Source: Caballeronia sordidicola
GTDB taxonomy: Bacteria; Pseudomonadota; Gammaproteobacteria; Burkholderiales; Burkholderiaceae
Assembly: GCF_002220365.1 (NCBI RefSeq)
Contig: NZ_MTHB01000288.1
Coordinates: forward strand, 1 to 61,002
Length of the DNA stretch: 61,002 bases
Direction: 5' to 3'
Shown: one piece after another, positions 51,564 to 60,655 of the stretch
Layout: each line of letters opens with the position of its first letter
Position numbering within the stretch: the stretch's first letter is position 1
The notes under the pieces: generated by a model
What the model was told of the DNA's origin: nothing
Seen by the model: only the letters and a program-made list of their open reading frames with translations
Databases searched by the model: none
Program-made: the position numbers and the translations under genes

Positions 51564-52640
51564 TCAGACGCTGGCCGCGAGCGTTGCGCGCACTGCCTCG
51601 TCCGGGGCACCCGTGATCTTTGTATTACCGAAACGCTCCAGCAGGATGAATTTGATCTCACCTGCCTCGGCTTTCTTGTCGACCTTCATCAAGTCGATAT
51701 ACCGATCCGCGCCAAGCGCTGGTGCCTTGACCGGCAGCTTCGCCGCGGCGATCAGCCGCGTGAGGCGCTCACGTGACGTTTCATCGAGCCGGCCGAGCCG
51801 CACGGACAGATCCGCCGCCATCACCATGCCGCAACCGACTGCCTCTCCATGCAGCCATTCTCCGTAACCAAGGCCGGCTTCAATTGCATGACCGAACGTG
51901 TGGCCGAAATTGAGAATGGCGCGCAAGCCGCCTTCGCGTTCATCGGCAGCGACGACCGAAGCCTTCACCTCGCACGAGCGCTTTACCGCATGCGTAAGCG
52001 CGGTGGGATCGCAATCGTTCAAAGCCGGGATGTTCGCCTCGATCCAGTCGAAGAATTCGCTGTCGGCAATGGCGCCCGTCTTGATCACTTCCGCGATACC
52101 CGCGGCCAGCTCGCGCGGCGGCAGTGTCTGCAGCGCCCCTATGTCAGCGATGACCGCTTGCGGCTGATAAAACGCGCCGATCATGTTCTTGCCGAGCGGA
52201 TGATTGATGCCCGTCTTCCCGCCCACCGACGAATCGACCTGCGCGAGCAGCGTGGTCGGCACCTGGATAAAGGGCACGCCGCGCATGTAACTGGCGGCGG
52301 CAAAACCCGTCATGTCGCCGATCACCCCGCCGCCCAGCGCAATCAGCGTGGTCTTGCGGTCGGCGCGCTCGGTCAGCAGCGCGCTGAAAATCTGGTTGAG
52401 CGTCTCGAGATTCTTGTGCGCCTCGCCGTCGGGCAGAACGATGGTCGTGACTTTCTTGCCGAGCGGCGCGAGGGCAGCGCGGAGCGCATCGCCGTAGAGC
52501 GGATCGACGGTCGTGTTGGTGACAATGGCGATCGAAGAGCCCGCAATATGCGGCGCGTACAGCTCGGTCCGGCCAATCAGCCCGGCGCCAATATGGATGG
52601 GGTAGGCGCGATCGCCCAGTTCGACGTTGACGGTAATCAT
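51564..52640 (-). CDS. aroB: 3-dehydroquinate synthase AroB
   Basis: AroB makes 3-dehydroquinate, the second step of the shikimate pathway. The 358-residue product has the NAD-binding GGGVIGDMTGFAAASYMRGVPFIQVPTTLLAQVDSSVGGKTGINHP core, the zinc-ligand region ILNFGHTFGHAIE and GEWLHGEAVGCGM. I use MITVNVELG; an ATG three codons upstream overlaps the aroK stop (TAATG) and is an equal candidate. Confidence 0.96.
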   Translation of the reverse strand: MITVNVELGDRAYPIHIGAGLIGRTELYAPHIAGSSIAIVTNTTVDPLYGDALRAALAPLGKKVTTIVLPDGEAHKNLETLNQIFSALLTERADRKTTLIALGGGVIGDMTGFAAASYMRGVPFIQVPTTLLAQVDSSVGGKTGINHPLGKNMIGAFYQPQAVIADIGALQTLPPRELAAGIAEVIKTGAIADSEFFDWIEANIPALNDCDPTALTHAVKRSCEVKASVVAADEREGGLRAILNFGHTFGHAIEAGLGYGEWLHGEAVGCGMVMAADLSVRLGRLDETSRERLTRLIAAAKLPVKAPALGADRYIDLMKVDKKAEAGEIKFILLERFGNTKITGAPDEAVRATLAASV

Positions 52641-52648
52641 GGCGGACA

Positions 52649-53200
52649 TTATGACGTAGCCGGCTTGGCGATGCCGGCCATCTCCAGTTGCATCAACACC
52701 ATGTTGACGAGGTTATTCACGGTCGGCCGGCCGGTTTCCACGATGAAGTGCGCGCACTCCTGATACAGGGGATCGCGCGTCTTGTAGAGCGCTTCCAGCT
52801 TGCCGCGCGGGTCGTCGGTCTGCAGCAGCGGCCGGTTTTTATCGCGCCGCGTGCGCTGCCACAATTCGTGCGGCGTGGCGCGCAGATAGATCACGAGCCC
52901 GCGACTCTTCAGGTGGTCGCGATTCTCCGGCCGGAGAATCGCGCCGCCGCCGGTTGCCAGCACGATATTCTCGCGCCGCGACAAGTCGTCGATCACATCC
53001 GCTTCGCGCTGCCGGAAGCCTTCCTCGCCTTCGACCTCCCAGATTACCGGGATGCGCGCACCCGTACGCATCTCGATTTCGTGGTCGGAATCGATGAAAG
53101 AACGTTGTAACCGGCGCGCGACCGCCCGCCCCACGGTGGTCTTCCCAGCCCCCATGAGTCCGACAAAAAATACGTTCGCGTTCGCTTGCCCGGCTTCCAA
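52649..53200 (-). CDS. aroK: Shikimate kinase AroK
   Basis: AroK phosphorylates shikimate with ATP. The 183-residue product has the P-loop GLMGAGKTTVGRAVA, the shikimate-binding DSDHEIEMRTG and GFRQREADV, the GGGAI loop and the lid RRDKNRPLLQTDD. It lies between pilQ and aroB, the same neighbourhood as hofQ-aroK-aroB in E. coli. Confidence 0.97.
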   Translation of the reverse strand: MEAGQANANVFFVGLMGAGKTTVGRAVARRLQRSFIDSDHEIEMRTGARIPVIWEVEGEEGFRQREADVIDDLSRRENIVLATGGGAILRPENRDHLKSRGLVIYLRATPHELWQRTRRDKNRPLLQTDDPRGKLEALYKTRDPLYQECAHFIVETGRPTVNNLVNMVLMQLEMAGIAKPATS

Positions 53201-53307
53201 CTCGCTTCCTTATGCATTGATTCCGGTCCCGATTCTGGTCCCGTTCGTGCGGGAGCTTAAGGGCAAAAGGGCCGCTTTGTCGAGTCGGAAAGGCTTGCCG
53301 GCGGCCC

Positions 53308-54972
53308 TCAAAGACGCGCCGGAACGATATGCGGGGTAATGAAAATGACCAGTTCGCTGCGTGAATTGCGGCGCGCGGTATGACGAAAAAGCCAGCCCAA
53401 TACCGGGATTTTACCGAGCAGCGGGACCCTCGTGACATCTTCGCGCTCGTCGGTGGAATATATCCCGCCGATTGCCACCGTGCCGCCGTCCTCCACCTCC
53501 ACGCGTGTCTGGACGTGCTTGGTGTTGATCGCCGGGCCGGCTGCGGTCTGCTCGCCGACGCTGTCCTTCGATACGTCGAGATCAAGGATGACGTGGCCAT
53601 GCGGCGTAATTTGGGGTTCGACCTCCAGTTTCAGCGCGGCCCGGCGAAACTGGACGCCCGACACGCCATTGCCAACTTTCGCCTGATACGGCAATTCTGT
53701 GCCCTGCTCGACTAACGCCTTCACGCGATCCGCTGTGATTACGCGGGGACTCGACACAATCTCGCCGTGACCTTCGTTCTCAAGCGCACTCAGCTCGACA
53801 TTCAGCAATCGCGTAGCCTGCGCGGCGAATAGCGTCAGGCCGGCGGTCGCGGCGTCGAACCCGCCAATCGGCCGCGCCGATAAATCAAACACTGCACCGT
53901 CCGCGCCCGCCACAAGGCCCCGGGCGCTGCCGTCACCGGTGGGCGTCATCGACAGTTTCACACCCAGATTGCGCGAAAACCCGGTGTCGCCTTCCACGAT
54001 GCGCGCCTCGATCATCACCTGCGGCGTCGGCTGGTCGATCCGCGCGATCAGCTCGGCGATCTGCGTGACACGGGCATCGAGGTCAGTGACGAACAGCAGG
54101 TTGGTGCGAGCGTCGGCCATGACCGAACCGCGCTTCGATAACACCCGCTGGCTGCCCGAACCCGTCAGGAGCTTGCGAACGTCGTCGGCGCGCGGATAGC
54201 GCAGAACGAACGTGCGGCTGGCGAGCGGTTCGAGATCGGCTTCACGGGCATGCGCTTCGTAGCGAAGGCGCTCGCGCGCTGCCAGTTCACTAAGCGGCGC
54301 GACCCAGATGACTTCGCCGTGGCGTTCCATCGCCAGGCCGTGGACGTCGAGCAGCGTGTCGAACGCGCGCCGCCACGGCACGTCCACGAGATTCAGCGAA
54401 ACCAGCCCGCGGATCTTCTCGCTCGCGACAATGTTGACGCCTGAAAATTTGGCGAAGGTTTGCAGCACGGCGCTCAAGTCGGCATTTTTCAGGTTCAGCG
54501 AGATCGGCTTGCCATCGTCGAGCGACGTGACGGCGGGGTCCGCCGGACCGCGGCTCATACGCTCGATAGGCGGCAATGGGGTCGGCGGGCCTTCTAGCAC
54601 AGGCGCGGCATCAGGTGTGGCCGCCGGAGGTGACGTAGCGGACGTAGCGGACGTAGCGGACATTGTGGCCGGCGTTGCGGCGGGTGTCAGCCAGGCTGTG
54701 TCGTCATCGGGCGCTTGCGCAACGACGGCGGCAGGAACTTCAACCGCGAACTGGTCCGTGGGCAGCGTCTCGGGAAACGGCTGGGGCAGGGGCGGCAAAG
54801 GGGGAATTTCAGCGTGAGCCGTGAGCGCCACCAGTAGCGACCCGGTCGCCATACCACGCGCGCAAATCCGCCACAGCAACGAGGACGAGCCGACGACCGA
54901 CGCGCCACAAGCACCTTGAAGCATCGCGTTTACCGAACGGTTTAACAACCGCAAAAACCTCAGCGTCTTCAT
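53308..54972 (-). CDS. pilQ: Type IV pilus / DNA-uptake secretin PilQ (HofQ-like)
   Basis: PilQ forms the outer-membrane pore for the pilus or incoming DNA. The 554-residue product has a signal near residues 40-55 (MATGSLLVALTAHA), a Pro/Ala-rich linker with a Ser-Ala-Thr repeat, a secretin/TonB short N-terminal domain (ISLNLKNADLSAVLQTFAKFSGVNIV), an N1-type domain (FVLRYPRADDVRKLL) and the secretin core (VMIEARIVEGD to VIFITPHIVPARL). The AMIN domains of long PilQ proteins are absent, as in HofQ. The true start may be internal. Its ATG overlaps the pilO-pilP stop. Confidence 0.92.
   Translation of the reverse strand: MKTLRFLRLLNRSVNAMLQGACGASVVGSSSLLWRICARGMATGSLLVALTAHAEIPPLPPLPQPFPETLPTDQFAVEVPAAVVAQAPDDDTAWLTPAATPATMSATSATSATSPPAATPDAAPVLEGPPTPLPPIERMSRGPADPAVTSLDDGKPISLNLKNADLSAVLQTFAKFSGVNIVASEKIRGLVSLNLVDVPWRRAFDTLLDVHGLAMERHGEVIWVAPLSELAARERLRYEAHAREADLEPLASRTFVLRYPRADDVRKLLTGSGSQRVLSKRGSVMADARTNLLFVTDLDARVTQIAELIARIDQPTPQVMIEARIVEGDTGFSRNLGVKLSMTPTGDGSARGLVAGADGAVFDLSARPIGGFDAATAGLTLFAAQATRLLNVELSALENEGHGEIVSSPRVITADRVKALVEQGTELPYQAKVGNGVSGVQFRRAALKLEVEPQITPHGHVILDLDVSKDSVGEQTAAGPAINTKHVQTRVEVEDGGTVAIGGIYSTDEREDVTRVPLLGKIPVLGWLFRHTARRNSRSELVIFITPHIVPARL
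54632..54658. repeat. 9-bp in-frame tandem repeat in pilQ
   Basis: GACGTAGCG is repeated three times in direct succession and encodes the Ser-Ala-Thr triplets of the PilQ linker. Slippage would change the linker by whole triplets without breaking the frame. Confidence 0.85.
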
Positions 54973-55805
54973 GGCTGATCATCCACGAAGCCAATCGTTC
55001 GCACGACCCCGTCAGGACGACTGAGCTCGATCGAACGCGAACGGACATTGCCAAGCCGCTCGTCGCCAATCATCTGGCCCGGCAGAAATCCATCGACTCC
55101 CGCAGCAGTCGCAACCAATGCCATTCCACGACGCCGAGCACGCAAAGTGCCGACAAGAAGCATCGCCCCTCCATCGCCCACGCTTGCGCCGTTCTTCACA
55201 CCAAACGGATCGATAGCAAACGCATCCCGGCGCGACGGCTCCGGCCGTGTGATCGCCGGGAGGTCTTCGAATACTCTGAGCGTAGCTTCCAGGGAAAGCG
55301 CATTCGCCACCCGCTTCATTTGCACGTCTGCCGGAACGACGAGTCTCGGCAGCCCTTCCAGTGCGTCGAGAAACCGCCGGATCTCGCCGAACGAACCTTC
55401 GGCGCGAAATTTCAGCGGCCGCTCGATCTCGATCCCTTCGCCCTTCTGCGCCGACGGTTCGATCATGCCGATCCGCAAGCCGCTCTGAGCGGCCAGCGCA
55501 GTCAACTCATGCAGCGCATCGGCAACTGTCCAACGGACGAGCGGCGCACCATTGCCTAAACGAGCGCGCATTCCGGGCAACTGCGCAGTCATTGCTCGTG
55601 CCCGATCCAGGCGTTGCTGCGCATCGTGCGACGCCGCACGGCTTGCCTGCGTGCCGCTGAGATCCGAGGACCGCCACAACGACACGCCGGCAGCAAATAC
55701 CAGCACTGCGATCACGACGCCCGTGAACGCGATCCGATGACCGCTCCAGGCATCCAGAGGCTGCAGCAATTGAAACCCGCGGGAGGATTTAGCGAGGCGG
55801 TTCAT
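54969..55805 (-). CDS. Pilus assembly protein, PilO-PilP fusion
   Basis: The 278-residue product has one N-terminal membrane helix (residues about 26-44), a short coiled coil, a PilO-like domain (about 90-180: LHELTALAAQSGLRIGMIEP; FGEIRRFLDALEGLPRLVV) and then, after a Pro/Arg linker, a PilP-like beta domain (196-276: FAIDPFGVKN; MLLVGTLRARRRGMALV; GVDGFLPGQMIGDERLGNV). In most pilus clusters PilO and the lipoprotein PilP are separate. There is no lipobox and no other pilP between pilN and pilQ. It overlaps both neighbours by four bases. Confidence 0.85.
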   Translation of the reverse strand: MNRLAKSSRGFQLLQPLDAWSGHRIAFTGVVIAVLVFAAGVSLWRSSDLSGTQASRAASHDAQQRLDRARAMTAQLPGMRARLGNGAPLVRWTVADALHELTALAAQSGLRIGMIEPSAQKGEGIEIERPLKFRAEGSFGEIRRFLDALEGLPRLVVPADVQMKRVANALSLEATLRVFEDLPAITRPEPSRRDAFAIDPFGVKNGASVGDGGAMLLVGTLRARRRGMALVATAAGVDGFLPGQMIGDERLGNVRSRSIELSRPDGVVRTIGFVDDQP

Positions 55806-56509
55806 CGCGTGCTCCGGCTGGCGGCTTTCGGCTTCGACGACGCCTCTCGTATAGCGGCCTTCAGCAGCTTTGGCGTTGCCTCCCCGCCGGCGCTCTGCGT
55901 CCAACGCACGACCGCGATGAAATCGTAAGGGCCCGTCTTGCCCTGCGAATTGACCGCACCGGGTTGCACGGCTGCAACTGCAACTGCTGGAGGCCGCACG
56001 GCAACAACCCGCCGGCGCATTTCCACGATCTCAACGGCCCGTACGCCCGTCACTTTTTCGAGCGCTTTCAGCCACGCGGCGGCCGTGTGTGAATCCGGCG
56101 CGCTGGCGGCAAGCTCTACCTCGCTCACTCGCTGCGTCACCCGCTGCAAGCCGATATTCCCCTGCGATGTCCCCCGCGCGAGCGCGTCGAGCAAGCCGAG
56201 GAACCGGGCGCGCGGCTCAGCTAGTGGCGCGGCGGCGCTTTGTGCCCTTCGCTCCAGCACTTGGCGCTCGACCAGCCGCGCATGCTCCGCGATCGGTGCG
56301 CTCAGTTGCCGCAGCGCCACGTCGAACGAGTCTCGCTTCTCTTCTATATGCACCCTCTCCAACGCGTCCCAGCCCGCCACTGCACCGACACCAGCACATC
56401 CGGCCAGTCCCGCGCCCGCGAGCAACGCCAGCGCCCGGTTACGGGCTCGACGCCGGGCACCCGACCGGTATGGCAGCAGATTGAAGGCATGCAAACTCAC
56501 GGCGCTCAT
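55802..56509 (-). CDS. pilN: Pilus assembly protein PilN
   Basis: PilN links cytoplasmic PilM to the periplasmic PilO/PilP and PilQ. The 235-residue product begins with the PilM-binding motif FNLLPYRSGAR, one membrane helix (about residues 24-44) and a coiled coil plus ferredoxin-like periplasmic domain (IGLQRVTQRVSEVELAASAPDSHTAAAWLKALEKVTGVRAVEIVE). Overlaps pilM and the pilO-pilP fusion by four bases each. Confidence 0.9.
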   Translation of the reverse strand: MSAVSLHAFNLLPYRSGARRRARNRALALLAGAGLAGCAGVGAVAGWDALERVHIEEKRDSFDVALRQLSAPIAEHARLVERQVLERRAQSAAAPLAEPRARFLGLLDALARGTSQGNIGLQRVTQRVSEVELAASAPDSHTAAAWLKALEKVTGVRAVEIVEMRRRVVAVRPPAVAVAAVQPGAVNSQGKTGPYDFIAVVRWTQSAGGEATPKLLKAAIREASSKPKAASRSTR

Positions 56510-57510
56510 GGCATCACCTCGCGCAGTGCAAGTCCCATAGCCACCGCAAAAAGCGGCGAATGCGCGAGACGCTCGTTCACCCGTTGCGCGCCGTTGCAAA
56601 ACGGTGCGCATTCAAACGGCATGACCGGGCAGTCGAACAACGCAGCCAACATAGGCGTGGAGACGCCCGCGCGATTGAGCAACTCGATATCCCCACCGAT
56701 ATAAATCCAGTGCACCGGTAGTTCGTCGCCAACCAGATCGGTCAGCGCTTCAGTCGCGCTTGAATATTCCGGCGACGGGTAACGCACTTCGTTTTCGACG
56801 CCCTCCTCGCCGACAAGCCACGCGTGCAGCCCTGCGCTCTCTACCCAGCACGCGACAAAACGTTCCAGCGGATCAATCTCCATAGCGGCCGAATAACGCA
56901 AGGCGCGCAGCGCCGCGCCCGGTTCGCCATCGATCGCACTCAACACAATGTTCGCGGCCGCCGCCGTCTCCACGCGCGACTCCACATATTGCCGCCCAGT
57001 GGCCGCAATCGATACCTCTGCGCCGCCGTTCTCGAGCGCCTGGATAGACCAGTCGACCGCTAGAGCGCCCCGCTCGATCCCCGCCACGCGCTCGGCCTCC
57101 GCCAGCACGGCGGGTTCAAGCAAGCCGCGTGGATCACGACCAGCCGCTGCCGAAATGGACATCTCGCTAGTCTGCGCAAGCCGCGCAAGCGGCACTCGCG
57201 TGGTCAGTGTTGCCGACGCCGGCAACGCCATTGCACATCGCAGCGAGCGAAGTGTGCCTCGCGCTGGCAGCCGTGAAATCGCTTCTCGCAACGCCGCCGA
57301 GATAGCCATCCGGTCAATGAAATCCCCGCCGATCACCACGCCCGGCTCAAGCAGAATCTCTTCCAGCCGCTCGACACAAACCGGCCGGTTCGCCTGCAAC
57401 CGCTTGCTGACAACGACCAGCCTCACCGCCCCTTCGGTAATGTCGATACCCGCCGCGAACCGGCGCCTGACGGTCAAGACCGAACCGCGCAATAGTGTTT
57501 GCGTACCCAT
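56506..57510 (-). CDS. pilM: Pilus assembly protein PilM (actin-like)
   Basis: PilM is the cytoplasmic actin-fold ATP-binding protein that binds PilN's N-terminus. The 334-residue product starts MGTQTLLRGSVLTVRRRFAAGIDITEGAVRLVVVSK (phosphate-1 strand) and keeps HWIYIGGDIELLNRAGV and the closing LFAVAMGLALREV segment. It is divergent from typical PilM, closer to HofM. GAGAGG lies 6 nt before this ATG; another ATG two codons upstream sits too close to it. Divergent from mrcA, as in E. coli. Confidence 0.88.
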   Translation of the reverse strand: MGTQTLLRGSVLTVRRRFAAGIDITEGAVRLVVVSKRLQANRPVCVERLEEILLEPGVVIGGDFIDRMAISAALREAISRLPARGTLRSLRCAMALPASATLTTRVPLARLAQTSEMSISAAAGRDPRGLLEPAVLAEAERVAGIERGALAVDWSIQALENGGAEVSIAATGRQYVESRVETAAAANIVLSAIDGEPGAALRALRYSAAMEIDPLERFVACWVESAGLHAWLVGEEGVENEVRYPSPEYSSATEALTDLVGDELPVHWIYIGGDIELLNRAGVSTPMLAALFDCPVMPFECAPFCNGAQRVNERLAHSPLFAVAMGLALREVMP

Positions 57511-57804
57511 GCTCATCCTCTCTTTCCAGGCCGCGCACCGAACTGTTCGGGCGCTGGCAATGAAACGATTGTGGGCAGCGGCGGTGGTTGCCACCATTCG
57601 TCCAAGTGGCTAACGTAAAGGGAGGAAGCGCCTAAAAAGCGCCGATGCGAGCGGGCATGAAACAAGCGTGGAAACGTTTCAAAAGAAGCGATGCAAACGT
57701 TAGCAGTCTGAGTTCGTCAACGCTTATCGTGACGAAAGAGGGGTTGCCGCACCCTGCGCGCAACACCGTAAGTAAGCCAGACGAAAGCCGTAAAGTTGGG
57801 CAGC
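57511..57804. other. Divergent promoter region between pilM and mrcA
   Basis: The 325-bp gap (continuing to 57835) contains no gene. Rightward signals for mrcA are listed separately; for pilM I see no convincing promoter on the minus strand. Confidence 0.5.
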
Positions 57805-57810
57805 TATAAT
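57805..57810 (+). promoter_or_regulatory. -10 box of mrcA
   Basis: A perfect TATAAT lies 25 bp before the mrcA ATG. The -35 position (CGAAAG at 17 nt) is poor, so an activator or a different start is possible. Confidence 0.5.
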
Positions 57811-57835
57811 CGCGGGACCGTTTTTTGGTGGTGCC

Positions 57836-60244
57836 ATGCAATCTCAGTCTCCGTCGTCCCCTCCGTCCCGTCATCCCGAATCCCCGAAGCGTGTTCGCCC
57901 GCTCTGGATCAGGCTTCTGCTCGGATTGTTAATTTGCTTTGTCGGATTGATTGTCAGCGCGGGGCTCGTGCTCGGCTACGCGCTGGTAGTGGCCCAGCCC
58001 AACCTGCCGTCGCTCGAAGCGCTCACCGACTACCGCCCGAAAGTACCGCTGCGGGTCTACACGGCAGACCACGTGCTGATTGGCGAATTCGGCGAAGAAC
58101 GGCGCAGCGTCGTGCGTATCCAGGACGTGCCGGATTACCTCAAGAAGGCAGTGCTCGCCATTGAAGACGCGCGTTTCTACGATCACGGCGGTGTCGACCT
58201 GACCGGTATCCTTCGCGCCGGCACGGTGGCGTTGACGAATGGCCACGCGTCCCAGGGCGCAAGCACGATCACCATGCAAGTCGCGCGAAATTTCTTCTTG
58301 TCGAGCGAAAAGACCTACACCCGCAAGATCTACGAGATGCTGCTCGCCTACAAGATCGAGCGCGCGTTGACGAAAGACCAGATTCTCGAGGTCTATATGA
58401 ACCAGATTTATCTGGGACAACGCGCTTATGGATTCGCGAGTGCCGCGCGGGTCTATTTCGGCAAGGACCTGAAGGACATCACGCTCGCCGAAGCCGCCAT
58501 GCTCGCCGGCTTGCCGAAAGCGCCCTCCGCGTATAACCCCGTCGTCAATCCGAAACGCGCGAAAGTTCGCCAGCAATACATCCTGCAACGGATGCTCGAA
58601 CTGCATTACATCACGCAGCAGCAATATGAAGACGCGGCGAAACAACCGCTCGTGGTGAAGGGTGCCGGGCGCGAGTTCAGTGTTCACGCCGAGTACGTGG
58701 CGGAGATGGTGCGCCAGATGATGTACACGCAATATCGCGAAGAGGCTTATACGCTGGGCCTGAACGTAGTGACGACCATCGATTCCGCCGATCAGGACGC
58801 AGCGTATCGCGCCGTGCGCAAAGGTCTGATGGACTATGAACACCGGCACGGGTATCGCGGGCCGGAAGCCTATATCGATCTGCCCACGGACCCCGACGAT
58901 CGCGAGCAGGCGATCGACGACGCCCTGGTCGACCATCCTGACAACGGCGAGATCGTCGCGGCAGTCGTCACCGAGGCTAGCCCTAAGCAAGTGAAGGCGA
59001 GTTTTATCGATGGCAACGTGGCAGTCGTGCAAGGCAACGATCTGCGTTTTGTCGCGAGCGCGCTCAGCACGCGGGCGCAACCCAACCAGCGTATCCGGCC
59101 GGGCGCGATCGTGCGCCTGATGAAAAACGACGACGACAATTGGGTCATCACGCAGTTGCCGCAAGTGGAAGGCGCGTTTGTTTCCATCGTGCCGCAGGAC
59201 GGCGCGATACGCGCGCTGGTGGGCGGCTTCGACTACAACAAGAACAAGTTCAACCACGTCACTCAGGCGTGGCGTCAGCCGGGTTCGAGCTTCAAGCCGT
59301 TCATCTATTCAGCGTCACTGGAGAAGGGCTTGTCGCCGGCGACCATCATCAATGACGCGCCTTTGTACTTCAGCGCAGCAGAAACCGGCGGCCAGGCGTG
59401 GGAGCCAAAGAACTACGGCGGCGGTTTCGACGGCCCGATGGCCATGCGCACGGCGTTGATGAAATCGAAGAACCTGGTTTCTATCCGGATCCTGAACAAT
59501 ATCGGTCCGAAGTATGCGCAAGGCTATGTGACGAAGTTCGGATTCGATGCCTCCCGTCAGCCCGCGTATCTGCCAATGGCGCTGGGTGCCGGCCAGGTCA
59601 CGCCACTGCAAATGGCGACGGGCTATTCGGTGTTCGCGAACGGCGGATACCGCGTCAATCCCTATCTGATCGCCGATATCACCGATCCGCGCGGCGCCGT
59701 GGTCTCGCATCCGCAGCCACTGGTCGCTGGCGACACCGCGCCGCTCGCCATTACGCCACGCAACGCCTACGTGATGAACAGCCTGCTTCAAAGCGTGGCG
59801 CAACGCGGGACGGGCGCGAGAACGAACCAGTTGAAGCGCACTGATCTTGCGGGAAAGACCGGCACGACGAACGACTCCCACGACGCATGGTTCGCCGGCT
59901 ATCAGCATTCCCTGGTGGCAATCGCATGGATTGGGTACGACGCGCCGCGCAGTCTCGGCGACAAGGAAACGGGCGGCGGACTCGCACTGCCGGTGTGGAT
60001 GGACTACATGAGCCGGGCGTTGCGCGGCGTGCCGGAATACAAGTCGACCATACCGCCCGATGTGGTCTCGCTAGGCGGTGAACTCTATTTTGACGACATG
60101 ACGCCGGGTCATGGATTCGTGGCAACTATCGGAGTGAGCCAGGCCGTGCCGGAAGACGTCAGCGGCGGGACACCCTCTGCGCCCGCCCCGCAGGTCGGCG
60201 AGCAGGAAAAGCAGGACATCATGAATCTGTTCAAAGGTCAGTAA
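57836..60244 (+). CDS. mrcA: Penicillin-binding protein 1A, bifunctional
   Basis: PBP1A builds and cross-links peptidoglycan. The 802-residue product has a short cytoplasmic tail, one membrane helix (about 26-50), a glycosyltransferase domain with catalytic Glu110 (IEDARFYDHGG) and GASTITMQVARN, and a transpeptidase domain with Ser484-x-x-Lys487 (PGSSFKP), Ser544-Lys-Asn546 and Lys674-Thr-Gly. The region between (about 310-445) matches the OB-like insert of PBP1A. Divergent from the pilMN cluster, as in E. coli mrcA-hofM. Confidence 0.96.
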   Translation: MQSQSPSSPPSRHPESPKRVRPLWIRLLLGLLICFVGLIVSAGLVLGYALVVAQPNLPSLEALTDYRPKVPLRVYTADHVLIGEFGEERRSVVRIQDVPDYLKKAVLAIEDARFYDHGGVDLTGILRAGTVALTNGHASQGASTITMQVARNFFLSSEKTYTRKIYEMLLAYKIERALTKDQILEVYMNQIYLGQRAYGFASAARVYFGKDLKDITLAEAAMLAGLPKAPSAYNPVVNPKRAKVRQQYILQRMLELHYITQQQYEDAAKQPLVVKGAGREFSVHAEYVAEMVRQMMYTQYREEAYTLGLNVVTTIDSADQDAAYRAVRKGLMDYEHRHGYRGPEAYIDLPTDPDDREQAIDDALVDHPDNGEIVAAVVTEASPKQVKASFIDGNVAVVQGNDLRFVASALSTRAQPNQRIRPGAIVRLMKNDDDNWVITQLPQVEGAFVSIVPQDGAIRALVGGFDYNKNKFNHVTQAWRQPGSSFKPFIYSASLEKGLSPATIINDAPLYFSAAETGGQAWEPKNYGGGFDGPMAMRTALMKSKNLVSIRILNNIGPKYAQGYVTKFGFDASRQPAYLPMALGAGQVTPLQMATGYSVFANGGYRVNPYLIADITDPRGAVVSHPQPLVAGDTAPLAITPRNAYVMNSLLQSVAQRGTGARTNQLKRTDLAGKTGTTNDSHDAWFAGYQHSLVAIAWIGYDAPRSLGDKETGGGLALPVWMDYMSRALRGVPEYKSTIPPDVVSLGGELYFDDMTPGHGFVATIGVSQAVPEDVSGGTPSAPAPQVGEQEKQDIMNLFKGQ

Positions 60245-60257
60245 GCAGCGTGATGAA

Positions 60258-60283
60258 CTCAGGCCCGGAGTCCGGGGCCTGAG
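60258..60283 (+). terminator. Stem-loop after mrcA
   Basis: CTCAGGCCC and GGGCCTGAG form a perfect 9-bp stem with an 8-nt loop 14 bp after the stop. No T run follows. It lies between the convergent mrcA and cyaY stops and may work for either. Confidence 0.5.
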
Positions 60284-60302
60284 CAGCAAATCAAGTTGTA
60301 GA

Positions 60303-60620
60303 TCACGCTGAAAAGCGGATCGGCTCGCCGGCTTGCTCACTGGCGTACTGGCTGAGCGCTTCAAAAAACTCGCTGCCGTCGCGCGTGTTGCGCCATGCGC
60401 CGTCCACATACTTATAGTGAAAACCGCCTGCCTTTGCAGCAAGCCAGACCTCGTGCATCGGGGGCTGCAAGTTCACGATCAGCTTCGTGCGATTCTCGAA
60501 TTCGAGCGTCAGGACATTACCGCTGCGTTCGAATTCAACGTCGGCTTCAAGGCCGTCCACGTCCCGCTCGATGGCCGCCAGCGCAGCCTCGGCGAGGGTC
60601 AGGTATTCGTTGTCGGTCAT
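60303..60620 (-). CDS. cyaY: Frataxin-like iron-binding protein CyaY
   Basis: CyaY binds iron and tunes iron-sulfur cluster assembly on IscS. The 105-residue product starts MTDNEYLTLAEAALAAIERDVDG, has the acidic first helix with several Asp/Glu (DVDGLEADVEFERSGNVLTLEF) and the conserved WLAAKAGGFHYKY and WRNTRDGSEFFEALS. Length matches the family. Divergent from lptM with 35 bp between starts. Confidence 0.95.
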   Translation of the reverse strand: MTDNEYLTLAEAALAAIERDVDGLEADVEFERSGNVLTLEFENRTKLIVNLQPPMHEVWLAAKAGGFHYKYVDGAWRNTRDGSEFFEALSQYASEQAGEPIRFSA

Positions 60621-60655
60621 GCTAAACTCCATCGATTAATTAGTCAGGGACAGTA

